Source: Amoebophrya sp. A120 (taxonomy: Eukaryota; Sar; Dinophyceae; Syndiniales; Amoebophryaceae). Taken from it: a stretch of 64,000 bases of DNA. Both the position numbers and the translations under genes were made by a program. Under the pieces are notes generated by a model. The model searched no databases. It worked only from the letters and a program-made list of their open reading frames with translations, and was not told the origin of the DNA. The stretch spans positions 11,596,591 to 11,660,590 of the forward strand of contig CAJINV010000002.1 in assembly GCA_905178155.1 (NCBI GenBank). Reading direction: 5' to 3'. Below, piece after piece: positions 11,952 through 23,010 of this stretch. Position 1 is the stretch's first letter. The number at the start of each line of letters is the position of its first letter.

Positions 11952-13319
11952 TCACCGATAGCAGTAGAGAAGTGGTCCCGCGGCCGTTGCGCCCAGGGCA
12001 GCGCCCACTGCGGCGCCGCGGCTGAGGGTGGAGCCCATCCGCTCCCACTCCCGCTGCCTGTGACAGTTCTCCGCTTGCTCCCGTGGCGGGCCACCTCCAT
12101 CTTCGAGCCAGGCCCCCATTTCTACCAGCCGTTTCGCCCGCTCACGATTCGCGGACCCGGACGGCTGCGCGTTCGCCAAGGCCTGCTCTTGGCGCCGGAG
12201 GCGCCCGAAGAAATCCTCCGGCCGCGAAAAGTCCCCGAGGTGCTCCCCCGGCCGCGAAAAGTCTGGCGTAAAGGGTCCGGTCGTAAGCGCGCGCCCCAGG
12301 TGGTCGAAGTAGGCAACGCCACTCGCGTCAGGACAGCGCTGCAACGGCCCCCCGTCTTTCGCGTAGTACTTCGCGACCTCCTCCGACTCCAGCGGTAACT
12401 CCACCCAACTCCCTGCCGACAAGTCTTGCGATACTAGCAGCTCCACCGCACGACGGTCGTCTTGGTTGTATGCATCGCGCTCCCAGCCGCACGCGTAGTG
12501 CAGTAACCCGTTTGCGAGTCCCCCGATGGCTGCTCCGCTCGCCACGCAGCACGCCGCCGTGGGCACCAACTCTTTCGCGGCATTGGACACGCGCCGCAGC
12601 ACCTTTGGCACCCGCTGGAGCTTCCGGCGCGCGCGGCGCAGGTTCTCAGGATTCAATCCGAAGTTCCGACGACGAGCTGCGTCGCGGGCCTTGGTTTGGG
12701 CCTTGGCGCGCCCCGCTTGCTCTGGCGGAGTGCTTCCAAGCTCGAAAAAGTCCTCCCCCGGGGCGGAAGTGAACACATCGTCTGTCGCTCTCCCTTTTTT
12801 CCACAGAGATCGCGACGGCCGCGAGGACGACTTCTTATCTCCCACAGCACTCCCCGCGGAAGGCTTCCGGCTTAGCCGGCGCAGCTTCCGCACCTCCTCT
12901 TGGCACACTGGACAAGTGTTCCCTAAGCGGAACCATTCCAGGGCGCAAGCTTCGCACATTGCATCGTGCATGCACGGGTGGCAACGGACGTTCACGGGCA
13001 TGCCGCCCCAACACACGACGCATCCGCAGTTTTCAACCGTGTACGGCTCGGATGCACCTGGTGCATCAACTCCATCTTCATGTTGGTCTCGTGCCTCACC
13101 AGCCTGCGACGGTGGCTGCTGCAAGTTCCGCCTTCCGATCGGTGTCGGCTCCAGGTCAACATCGGCTGCGTCTGCACGGCGGCGGGAGGGGGAGGTGACG
13201 CAGTCGATGACCCGCAGCTGGGTCGCGCCGACGGCGAGTAGGACGATAAAACTCTTCATCTGAGCCAAAGGGACCAAGCGCGAGGACGCGCTGCTTTTCA
13301 CATGGGAGCGGGACGCCAT
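11952..13319 (-). CDS. RING-finger protein with signal peptide and C-terminal hydrophobic segments
   Basis: Predicted 455-residue protein, probably an E3 ubiquitin ligase of the secretory or endomembrane system. The start is the ATG at 13319 (MASRSHVK); the open frame extends five codons further only to a TTG. The segment MKSFIVLLAVGATQLRV near residue 21 looks like a signal peptide or anchor, so translation could also start there. The C3HC4-type RING lies at about residues 95-145: CVVCWGGM, then RCHPCMHDAMCEAC and CPVC. A basic Arg/Lys-rich region follows. Small-residue hydrophobic stretches (AACCVASGAAIGGLANGLL, and GAAVGAALGATAAGPLL at the very C-terminus) may be membrane segments. No intron is needed. 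The whole protein does not match a family I know; the RING is clear. Confidence 0.75.
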   Translation of the reverse strand: MASRSHVKSSASSRLVPLAQMKSFIVLLAVGATQLRVIDCVTSPSRRRADAADVDLEPTPIGRRNLQQPPSQAGEARDQHEDGVDAPGASEPYTVENCGCVVCWGGMPVNVRCHPCMHDAMCEACALEWFRLGNTCPVCQEEVRKLRRLSRKPSAGSAVGDKKSSSRPSRSLWKKGRATDDVFTSAPGEDFFELGSTPPEQAGRAKAQTKARDAARRRNFGLNPENLRRARRKLQRVPKVLRRVSNAAKELVPTAACCVASGAAIGGLANGLLHYACGWERDAYNQDDRRAVELLVSQDLSAGSWVELPLESEEVAKYYAKDGGPLQRCPDASGVAYFDHLGRALTTGPFTPDFSRPGEHLGDFSRPEDFFGRLRRQEQALANAQPSGSANRERAKRLVEMGAWLEDGGGPPREQAENCHRQREWERMGSTLSRGAAVGAALGATAAGPLLYCYR

Positions 13320-14600
13320 CCTTTTCCTTTGCAATAAATATGGATCGTGGAAGATCTGAATTAACGATCAGACCCAGACGAAAGTGAGTACTCACAAAAA
13401 AATGCGATAAAGTATGCTTGCTGGCTTGTGGGGCCGGGCAATTAGTGAATTTCCGTAAGTACCGGCGCAAGAGTAACAAGCTTCGGTACAAAAAATAAAC
13501 GTTGTCGGTTGCAACAGCAAATTAATAGTAGAAGTCAATGCCCAAAAATAGAGTACTTATGTATGAGTACGAGTTGATATGCTTGCGAGATCTATCTCCT
13601 ATCGAGTCTCAAGGTCCGTGTCCGACCAGAGTGTTTTAACTGTTGTCGTGGTCGTTGAAGCGTTTACATACCTCCTACTACATTTTTTCGTTTTCATTGA
13701 TTTCCGGATCAATGAAGAAACCATACTCGAGCCCAACGGCCCTCACTTTCCCTTAGCGGCGGCTTCGACGAGGACGAATGATCCACGTCTAGTACACCGA
13801 CATGGTCGACGATCCTCTCTTTTATTGGTAAGAATCTTTATTTCGAGCATCGGCGATCATCAGGTATTTCGGATCAAAAACGATTTTTCTTCCACTATGG
13901 TCCATCTGCACCACAGACGCAAGGGGTCACTCGAGCTCCCATTTACTGATACCGAAAAAGGTAGCACAGACTCAACATACAGGGCTTCGACTGCTCGACT
14001 ACAGATGCTAGAGTTAGTCCACATGAATCACTTCATTGTGATTCATTGAGTGAATGGCCTTCATTGCTGACGACGTCACTTTCTCAACGACAACGATCCC
14101 GACGAGTTCTACGAAAGTCACGGCATCAACTTCTTCCCTCTAGCTATTTCACAATGACGAATTTCACAATTAACATAAACATGATGTAACCAGAAAGTGT
14201 GTCGAGCCAGAGGTTGCTCCACCTGTGCAGAAGTAGGGCACAGCCAACGACTGTACTGAGTCTCGAGCCAGCAAATCTGTTGCATCTTACAGTGACTGGA
14301 AAAGCCATCCCAGTCAGAATGGACGTACATGTTTGTAGTTGTTCATTGGTACATGTAAAAAGGCAGTGTTAATGCGAAAACAACGAAAAGGAAAACGTAA
14401 GGAAAAATGCTGTAGTAATAAATCAAAAATTCGTCAGAGTCATTTTATGAGAATCATTTACACATTCTGTACGTGGAACTGCTTGTATTTGTTTTGTTGA
14501 ACCAATTCTCGATCTTTTGGGCAGCGCGGCGCTGTACTAGAGTTGTTCTTTTGGACCAGCACGACACGTTTCGATCCGCGTCTGCGGGCCCGAACGGGTC
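13320..14600. other. Intergenic, 1.3 kb
   Basis: Contains repeat R1 copy 2 (14067-14167). A plus-strand frame of 156 codons at 13579-14049 has no recognisable features and runs against the direction of every supported gene, so I leave it uncalled. Confidence 0.4.
14067..14167. repeat. Dispersed repeat R1, copy 2
   Basis: Near-identical copy of 10591-10700 in the same orientation, lacking a short internal segment. It begins at the same CTGACGACGTC and ends at the same AATTTCAC. Flanking sequences differ. Confidence 0.85.
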
Positions 14601-16969
14601 CTAGTTAGACAGGAGGTACTCCACGTCTGTTTGAAACTGTTTTAGTGTGAGATCTAATTCGCTCACCAGTGTACGGAAGTTTGCACGTGGCGATTTTTCC
14701 GGCGAGTAGAAGCGTTCTTGATGTGGCCGTTCCTCCGGTGACGCTGCCGCGGCGCTTGATTTTTTCCCTGGCGACGCGCTTTTCGGAGAAGGCAGGGGGG
14801 GTGGTGCCTGGTCTGCAATAGCCCTTCGCGGGGACGCCCACTGATCCTCACCTTGAATTTCGCGTTTATTGTCATGAACTTTACATTCACCAACAGAAAG
14901 CTAGGCAGTAGCTTCTATGTTTGTCGTTTCATGCGTACCAAAAAACTCTCAATCTACCTGTCCCCGCCCGTACAGCCCGGTGCGCACGTTTGAGCAACTG
15001 CTTCATGCAGACGCAGTGCGCGCACGAGAGTTCCACGAGCTGTTTCCGAAGCTTATACTGACGCTCCTGCTCAATTTTTCGCTCTTCCAAGAAGCGCACT
15101 AGGGCGGCGCCGTTAAAGGGCGACGCCGGTTCCGCGGCATCGACCTGCTCCCCCGTCGGGTCCGCTTCCGTGCGAAGATTGATCATTCTACCGTCGACAA
15201 TCCTCCCCCGATAGATGCGCTCGACACTCTGCTGCAGACTCTCCGACTCCATCCGCTTCGCTTTCTCTTGGAACAGTTTGTCGTCAAACCGCCCCTTGCA
15301 AACCTGCAGCAATTCCAACACTTTTGCCACGGAGTCTGCGCTTTCTAGCTGCTGCTCGAACCGTGCAGCCCGCTTTGAGGACGTCGCGGAAATTTTCGGT
15401 TGTCCCACCGCAGCTCCAGCAATTTCAGCGCTGCCGCTGTCTCCGTCGGCGGTATTCGCTGCGCCGGTGCCATGTTGAGCGCTCAAACTGGTTCCGCCTT
15501 CGCTTGTGGGAGAGTGGACAGTCGGGAGAAAAATTTGCAGCACGCCGTGCTTCAGCAATTGCAGCTGCTCTTTCTCAATGTCTTCTGCAGCCGCCTGGCG
15601 GTCGTTCCCTGTGGTGAAGATGTTTTGAATGAAAGGACCTGCTCCTGTGCAACGCTGTCACATAACTTTTTGGTTCAGGTACTAACATCATCATGCATGG
15701 CTTTTTGCTTCCACGACGCGCCCCGCAATCCAGAGCCAGATATTCTACTTCGTTCGTCAGAAATAAATCAAGAAATCATCATGTCGGCGCAGCATCATCA
15801 GTACCAATTTTCCTCTCTTCCAGCAATGACGCGTGGTCCTGCTGTAGGGTGCACAAATCTGTGCGCAGGTGGGCGATCTCTTCCTCCAGCTGTTCCACTT
15901 GCTTGTCTGCCTCGACTTTGGCGACCGCCTTCGTGCGGGCCAATTCGTCTAAACTACGTTCACTCCGGTCTAGCTTTTTTTCTAACTCTGCAACGTGCAA
16001 GCTCGATTTTTGCAACGAATCCTCCAACACAGCACGCTCAGCCACATCCCGTTCCGCGCTGCTTAACAGAACTTCCAGCTGCTTTTCCAAGCTCGCGATC
16101 TCCGTTTTTTTCTGCGCCAGCAGGCTAAAAGAACCGTTGCTGAGATGGAGAAAAGGGTCTTCTTCCTCGACTACTGCCCGATCATCATAATCGGACAGAA
16201 TACTGGAAGCATTGATCATAGACGTGCTCGAACTAGCCGGCTGCGAACAAAATTTCCTTTTGCCTCCGCCGCTGATCGCACGCGTGGAAACGGAAGCACG
16301 GTACGCTATCGGGTCGGTGTTGTTGTGGCTCCGCGTGCTGCTGCCCTTTTTCAGTGCGAGCCGTGCTGGTGGTCCGCCCGCAACGGGGGTTCGTGAGGAC
16401 CCGACTGAAGATGAAGACTGGGTGGCGTGGTAACTATCCGCACCAGCAGTGGTACCACTCTCGCGCGGTGGTGGCCTCGTCGGGACACTCCTAGAGCAGG
16501 AGGACGAACTGCTACTGCCGTGTGCGGTCGTGGTGCTGCGGGTCTTGGGTTGAAAGGGCTTCTTCATGACTTTCAGCACCGGTGGGGCCTGGTTCGCCAT
16601 TCCTCCGGCGCCAGAAGTCTTCGCGGCCCGAGAGCATGAGGTTGACGAGGCGGATGAGGCCGAGGAGGAGGAACTACCTGGGCGAAAAAAACTGTGTTGG
16701 TCCCAGGTTGAGGTATTGTGCGTAGAGCAGCCGGAGCTCGTAGTGGTACCCAGGGCCTTTTGTCTGCCAGCGTGCAGAAAAACCGGCGGCGGTTTCTTCG
16801 GTGATTCCTGCAGGTGAACGCTCAGCTCCGACTCGAACTGCACAAAACTATACTCGCTGCCAGGCTTCGCGATCCGCACAGGCTCATCTCCGTTCTGCGA
16901 GCGCACACTGCTTAGCAGGTGCCCAGCCAGCTGTTGCCGACCCTCGCGCGTACGGGTAAGAGTGCCCAT
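14601..16969 (-). CDS. Coiled-coil protein, function unknown
   Basis: Predicted 700-residue protein from three exons: 15805-16969, 14958-15644 and 14601-14851 (2103 nt, divisible by three). The start is the ATG at 16969 (MGTLTRTREGRQQL). Residues 60-280 are a low-complexity Ser/Thr/Pro/Ala-rich region. A heptad-rich coiled coil follows from about residue 290 to 390 (for example LEKQLEVLLSSAERDVAER) and continues into exon 2. Exon 3 is Pro/Ser-rich with several SP motifs (ASPRR, LPSPKSASPGKK, FYSPEKSPRAN), which are possible proline-directed kinase sites, and ends TDVEYLLSN. Introns: 15645-15804 (donor GTACTG, acceptor CACAG) and 14852-14957 (donor GTAGAT, acceptor TTCAAG). I do not recognise the protein; the layout would suit a centrosomal, basal-body or cytoskeletal scaffold, but this is only a guess. 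Confidence 0.7.
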
Positions 16970-17868
16970 CAAATCGAGGTGAAAGTGTGCTTGTTTAGGT
17001 ACTAGTTCTTTCTTTCTTGTTTTTTCACTCTGCTGCTGCTAGAGGTGGACACATCATGGGTAAATTCATCTTTATTGCCGGTACTATTGTTGACAACGCC
17101 CAAAATGGATGCTCCACGCTAATATTCAATGAATGAAGCCGCAGCGAAATCGAAGGCGTGTTCAACAGCTAAGGAACAAAGCCAGTCAAGAACTACCGAA
17201 CACGAGGCAGAGACGAAGCTTACTCTCCTGGAGGATTATTCAGCCAGTAGCAGACGCCGACGACAGCCTCCAAGACAAAGACGAAGCTCGCTGAAGAGAA
17301 GTGCAGCGAGTCAACACTCGGACTCTCCTAGAAATCGCAGCAGCTCGAAGTAGATAAACTCACTCGGTCAAGCTGTTGGGAACCTTATCGTCCGGCGCGA
17401 TCCCGGGAGTTATTTGATCACGCCTCGCTGGATGTGCACTCCTGCTGCTTGTAGGACAAAGATGAGGGGAAAAGTATCTTTTGCTTTGACTTGCTCTTCC
17501 ATTCTCTTTCATCTGTCGGCATTTTACAACAGCGTACATTCCAATAAGGCGAATTTCGGAAAGAGCGGCCACATTATTCGCCTTGCACAAATGCATTGAT
17601 GTACTGCTTTCTTTCATCCTTGTAGTGTTTGAAGCTACAACATTCATACAGGTGAGACAGAGAGCTACTGCTAATGGACTGCAATTTTTACATTCTATCA
17701 AAATCAACAGTGAAGAGGCCGGTGTGTTACGCAAATGGAAAATTGTGCAATGAGTTCGTCCACTGAATTCTATCGAGGAAGACGTTTTCTTTGTTCATGT
17801 CTACAGTTGCAAATGGTGGATTCATAGCACCAAGTCGGGCCTGACTGTCATCAAAAGTATTTGTTCCC
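16970..17868. other. Intergenic, 0.9 kb
   Basis: No supported gene. A plus-strand 74-codon frame at 17129-17353 is Ser/Arg-rich but opposes all neighbours and has no family match, so it is not called. The 3' UTR of the gene that ends at 17869 must lie here. Confidence 0.45.
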
Positions 17869-20800
17869 TCAAGCTGCCTGCTGCCTTTGTCGCAGCAACC
17901 GTGGCGCATCGACGCGATACTCCGAGCTATCGTCCACGTTCGACCCCGGATCCAAACAGTCAGCGTACAGCCATCGTGGGATCTCACAGGTTCTCCCGTC
18001 CTCCTTTTCGTCGGGCACGTCATCGTTGAACATCTGGTCCACAATCTGCGACCGGGTGTAGCTGTCCACCTCGTTCCTTCGCACCCGGAAGGAGGGAATT
18101 TTGGCCATCCAGTGCCGAATTCCGCCCGTGGACTGTTGCTGTTCGCTCTCGCGCATTCTCTGCGCGTACGCCTCCGCCTGCGTCTGTGCGGGAGTAGTCG
18201 ACCCAGAGGACTGCGCGAACGACAGATCCCAGACCGTTGCGGGGGTAATCGTTCCGTCCTCGTAGGCGAGTGCACTATCATTTGGATTTTGTTGAGTAGT
18301 GACTCCGCCCGCAACAACTACAATTTCCTGGGGAGCTACTTCACCGGTCATCACGCGTGCGTTGTTGCGTCTAGCGCGACCAGACGAAGTTTCCGAGGAA
18401 CTGGAGGAAGTCGCCGAGAAAACTTCTTGCTGTTGCTGTGCTGTCGTGCTGCTGGGAAACAAGGTCTGCTGAGCACCTCCGTAGTTGTTATTCGCGCGTG
18501 CCTGTTTTGGATTTCCGTCGTATCCTGATTAAAAATGTCCCCACACCATGGTCAAGATGGGGAATTTTTTTTTTTTGCCCGGCCCCCAATTTTCAATTGT
18601 ATTGTATTGTATGTGATTGTGTGACGGCGGGAACGGCACCCGCCCGTTGTGCTTAAAAATGCGCTCCCACGCGCGAATCTTTTTCATCTTTTGCATTACA
18701 CATGCACAAACATTTTCAACCCCCTAAACCAACAGCATTACTCATCTTCTGCTGCCCGCACGCAACAGAACTACTCCTGAAGCGCGGGAACAACCCGGAG
18801 GTTGTTTTGCATCACAAGTTCTGCAGCAGGGTGCATGCAGCAGTGGGAGATACAAAATTAAATATTCAAAACCCTAAACCCGCACAACGCACTCGATCCT
18901 AGTTAACGTCCAGAGCCGTAAGCCGCGGCAGACGTCCACCAGGGGAGGTAGAGGGAGGTCAGATCACAGTCTCCGTAGGGCGATAAGTGCAGTAAGCCGC
19001 TGCACTGAAAGATAGTAAAGATAGGGAGAGACCACTGTATAAAGAGATAGTTGCGCCTAGTGCGCGCTATTCGGGTCGAAACCCGAAATATATGGTCGAG
19101 CTGGATCACAGATACTAGCCATAGGGCGCAGCCGACCCGAATCGCATTAATAGAGGCTGCGCGACCTGACGAAGAACATCATATGACCCAAGCCGAGGGA
19201 CGTCAGTGAAAAATACTCCGGACGCGTGTGCAGCCTCGGCCGATGCAAAACGGGCGACCGCTGTAAAATTTGCAATCTACTGTAGAATTATTTCTAAGTG
19301 GTCTCTTTAGGGATGGGGGCCGTTGAACCCACGACGAGGGGGGGCGGGGACCGTTGAACCCAGAGTGCTTTCTTATCTTCCCCGCGACAAAATCCGCTGG
19401 CAAGGCGGAAAAAAAGACAGCTGCCCCTGCAAGAACGCGGGATGCGCGGGCTAGCGCTAAGAAGGCAAGTCAGGCAAAACAACAAAACTAAACGACAGAA
19501 GATATAAAAGGGTAGAGATCTAAATCTACGTGGGAAAACGGGGGCAGATGGGAAGATCGAATTTTATAAAGCAGGAGGAGCGCACGAATTTACGATCAAG
19601 CTCCTGGAGACAACGAACGAAGAGCGACACACGTGCACGAACCGACGCTGCGCAGTAAGCCGCTGCGCATATAAATTTTTCATCATTCAGTTATTCTAGG
19701 AGGCCGGTGTGCGTTACTTAACATGTGATGCAGTTCTACGAATTCACCTGCCTGCCGCAGCAGGTCAAACAGGGCCGACACCTTTCACACAGTTAAGCAG
19801 TGCGCGTGTATGCGTGCATTTTTGTTTTTTGCTCTTACTATCGACGCCCGGTCTTGCAGGGCTCTCGCCCTGTCGTTCAATTCAATTCAATTCATGGAGC
19901 GGCCCCGTGCTGGAACACTTCTGATGGTGGACGTGAGCGCGAGATTTGCGGCTTCGCGCCGCGGCGACTAAATGGGGGTCTCGCCCCCCACCCTCCGCTT
20001 TCAAGAATCCCGTTTGTGCGTGCATGCTGCAAAACTACCACAACGTGGCCAAAATGAGTGCAAGCTCTCATGCACCATACACAAAAAGAACAAATGAAAA
20101 TCATCAGGAGGAGATTGTAGACCGCAATTTATGACGCCAGTGGCAGCTAAAACCCGAACGGCGGGGGGGTATCTACCGCGCCGAGCGCGCGGATTCGTTT
20201 TTTCGTGTCGAGCCGGTAGCAGCGGCACACGCCACATGGTTCCATCTCGCAGCCTCCGGAACAATGTGGAATGGGGATAGCAGTGCGGGGGGATACTATC
20301 TACTGCGGCTTCGCAGGGCCGGATTTTGTCATGCAAGTTTTTTGTCGTGCAAGTTCTTCGATAGTGCCAATTTTCTAGAGCTAACAAGTCACCGCGTCAA
20401 GTCCTAAGCGTCACCCGCAAGCCATTTAGAAACTGCGCGACCTGAATTTTTTTTCTATCTACTGACCCGGTAGCAGCGGGCGAATTCGTGCAACTAGGAA
20501 ACTACACCGGTCACATGAAGCAGTTAAAGCAGATAGCAAGCAGGGCGCTTCTAGTAAAACCAATAAAAGTTGTCATGCAAAGCCGGAATACAGCATGCAT
20601 ACAAGCTTTCATGCGAACCTAACACCCCCCCAAGCAACAACCCGCTGGCTAGGCGGAAAAAAAAGAGAAGCCCCTGCGAGGACGCGGGGTCCGCGGAACG
20701 ACTAGCGCTACAAGACGTGGATCAAGTAAGATTTTCATCATTCAGCTATTCTAGTCGGGGCGGTGGGCGTTTCCAAAAATGTGAAGAACCCCGCCCACCC

Positions 20801-23010
20801 TCCATGTTATTCACATATAAGGAATTGCGCAGGTATACGGCGTTTTTTTTTCCCGATATCTTACTTTTCCGCTCTTGTCCCCTGCTCCAGCCTGCTGATT
20901 CTCGCTCCACTTTCGTACTGCGCCCCTTGTTCTCGTTTCGCCTCCGTTTTCCCCCTCCTCCCCCGCGTGCGTATGCCCAGCGGCCTAGTATTCCTCATTC
21001 TGTGGCCCCAACGACACGCGCAGATCTTGCAACCCCCCGCCGGCTTCGTGTGGTTCCGTCGCGCTCGGTGTCGTTTTCAATGTTTCCGACTCCGCGTGCC
21101 ATTCTCCATCATGATTATGAATTCTAATACTTGTGCAATGAAGTGACGCGAAACTAATCCAAAGATAATGACAAAGAGAAAGCGTGAAGAAAGGCCAAAA
21201 AAATAAAAAATGTTTGAAGCAAGATAAGTATAGGAACGCACTACCATCATATTTGCATTTCTAACCCCCGGCGTTGCCCCACGTCCCACAGCCAGCCGCT
21301 GCTGGAAAAAAAAGAAAACTCCCTGGCGTGTTTTATTTATAGGCGCAGCGGGTGGGGGGGACCACATTGGCCCCCCCCGCACGCTGCTAGTGTGTTGAAG
21401 TATCTGCTTCGTCGCTTTACATGAGCCTAAGTGAATACGTTTTGTTTTACGAAATGCTTTTCCTTACGAAGTGCTTTTCCTTACGAAGTGCTTAAGGAGT
21501 CAAGATGGGGAATCGGCTAGACAAATCCACAAGTTTTGGTTGCTTTGCATCACAAATTTGGACTCGTAGTGTAGTGCTGTTTGAGCTAGCTCAGCAGCAT
21601 CACAGACCTAGCACACCATGCTGATTGGAGCATGACAAATTGGAAAACACGACTAGAAACTGCTTCTCATGGGGCTCCGCATGAGAAACATTTTCAGCAT
21701 GCAGATTTGCATTACAACTATGGGGTGGGGACGTTTTTAAATAGGATACGTCGAAATTGATCGTCTCTTCCAGCCGCAGCTGCGGCAAGGGAGTATCAAA
21801 TGTAAAAATGTCTGGGTCTGGAAGGTTGGAACTTGTCATGCTAACTCTAAATGATGCAAATATCTGTGTTGCGTGAGTGCCAAAAGCTGTCCGCTTTTGA
21901 CCAAGTTGAGAGGGAGTTTCTCATGCAGGAAAGGCATGATAGAGACCTCAAAGAATCTGTCATGCTGGGCCTCGCATTCCAGACCTCGTGGGTCATGGAA
22001 AACATGCATCACAAACCTGGCATTCTTCCAGACCCAGACATTTTTGCATTTGATAGGGAGAGCAAACCAGCAACTCGGGTGCAGTTGGCGGCGGAAGACT
22101 CACTGGGTAACTTCTTGTTTCATGATCCTGGGAGGTGCCGGAAAAGTACTCACTGCCCATGTTCCGCCGACGGAGCGGGCTGGGGACCTCACTAGCGGGA
22201 GGGAGCACGGACTGGACGCTGTTGCGCGACAGGTTTCCGATCGCCTGGTCGGGAGTCAGGCATCGGTCGAGCAGGCTGGACACCGGGGAAGCAACGGGTG
22301 GCAACCTGATGACCGAGGTTTGAAGGATCTTTCAAAGGGTCCGTCTTCCAACCGCACTGAGAGAAGTTCCTTGCATGTTATAGGGACGAGCCAAAGCACG
22401 GTAGTACATCTACGAAAAAAAGAGCTCTGGTGAGCGTGTAACTATTCTAGAAGCAAGTAAGTACTTGCATATACCTTTCGTCGTCTCTGTCATCGGAAAC
22501 GCTATGTCCCGCCGTTGAGTAGGCCCGCTGCCGCGGCCGAACAACATGCACCTCCGTTGCCGTCTCCGTGGCGGTTGGCTGCGAACAAAGACCTGTGACG
22601 TCCAGGGAATGACTGCTCTCGTAGTACGTCCGCAAGGGCGGAGCTGTCTGGACCTGGTGAGCGTGATTCGTGCCTGTGGTCTCACAGAAGCCGGTAAGGA
22701 GGGAAGGCGCTGTAGTTTGGAGATCGGAATGAAACAGTTTCACATATAGAACTTGTCATGATAGAGCTAGAACAGAGAACTAATTCGCCCGCAGCTCCGA
22801 TAGATTATCAAACGATTTTCATCATTCATTGTGGCGCACTCGTTTTTTCTGGCTATTGGAGACACCTGCAGCTTGTTCACAGCTTTCTTCCACCAACGCT
22901 GGTATACCTCTCGAAGCTTGAAGGTTTTGCTGCTGCAGGCGTGGGGTGACAATCCGTTCCTGCGCCTCACGTTCGTGCTGCAGAAGGTCGCGTAGAGAGA
23001 AAATCGACAT
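17869..23010 (-). CDS. Unrecognised 438-residue protein with a 3.2 kb composite intron
   Basis: Exons (minus strand): 22866-23010, 22475-22709, 22056-22305, 21749-21788 and 17869-18515. They total 1317 nt (439 codons with stop). The start is the ATG at 23010 (MSIFSLRDLLQHERE). Conventional introns are 22710-22865 and 22306-22474; two introners (21794-22055 and 18521-21748) interrupt the rest. Removing each introner with one copy of its 5-bp duplication joins the reading frame: LLVCSP to LPQLRLEETINF, then to DGNPKQARANNNYGG. The N-terminus is a charged helix, the middle is Ser/Pro/Gln-rich and probably disordered, and the C-terminus contains a compact acidic segment (IVDQMFNDDVPDEKEDGR). No domain recognised. 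The 40-base fourth exon between the two introners is notable. Function unknown. Confidence 0.75.
19380..19480. repeat. Internal retroposon repeat, copy 1
   Basis: Contains CCGCTGGCAAGGCGGAAAAA followed by CCCCTGCAAGAACGCGGG and CTAGCGCTAAGA. It resembles 20630-20725. A shared tail motif, TTTCATCATTCAGTTATTCTAG, follows about 280 bp downstream near 19678. Confidence 0.65.
20630..20760. repeat. Internal retroposon repeat, copy 2
   Basis: Contains CCGCTGGCTAGGCGGAAAAA, CCCCTGCGAGGACGCGGGG and CTAGCGCTACAAG, then the tail motif TCATCATTCAGCTATTCTAG at 20735. A third, more diverged copy of the first block lies near 21290-21330. Confidence 0.65.
21794..22055. mobile_element. Introner B (family 1)
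   Basis: 262 bp, beginning TATCAAATGTAAAAATGTCT and ending with the inverted copy (CCAGACCCAGACATTTTTG ... TTTGATA). The 5-bp duplication GGGAG lies at 21789-21793 and 22056-22060. It interrupts the gene at 17869-23010; excision of element plus one duplication keeps the frame. The interior aligns with introner F (38132-38394) in the same orientation. Confidence 0.9.

Larger units (their letters stand above)
18566..21498 (-). mobile_element. Poly(A)-tailed retroposon nested in introner A, 2.9 kb, no long ORF
   Basis: The insertion is flanked by a perfect 15-bp target duplication, GTCAAGATGGGGAAT (18551-18565 and 21499-21513), which occurs once in the intact introner. Directly inside the left duplication is a run of 12-13 T, which is a poly(A) tail on the minus strand. 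Poly(A) plus a long target duplication is the signature of target-primed reverse transcription, so this is a LINE-mobilised retroposon or retro-transcribed RNA. The interior has no long open frame in any reading direction. It contains diverged internal repeats near 19394, 20642 and 21290, and a triple 17-bp repeat (TTACGAAGTGCTTTTCC type) at 21440-21495, at its 5' end. Family unknown. Confidence 0.85.
18521..21748. mobile_element. Introner A (family 3), split by a nested retroposon
   Basis: The left end TATCCTGATTAAAAATGTCC and the right end ACGTTTTTAAATAGGATA are the two ends of the introner type whose intact copy is at 37356-37635. The composite is flanked by the 5-bp duplication CGTCG (18516-18520 and 21749-21753). 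The left fragment (18521-18565) and right fragment (21499-21748) together rebuild one 280-bp introner. In the right fragment I count about six mismatches to the intact copy over 250 bp. It lies inside the gene at 17869-23010 and acts as its 3.2 kb intron. Confidence 0.9.

Noticed and set aside
13579-14049. 156-codon plus-strand frame
   Set aside because: Begins with ATG but shows no domain or family signal and lies against the gene direction.
17129-17353. 74-codon Ser/Arg-rich plus-strand frame
   Set aside because: Too short and low-complexity to support, and on the wrong strand for this gene array.
18870-18885. CCCTAAACCC, telomere-like
   Set aside because: A single occurrence inside the retroposon, not an array.
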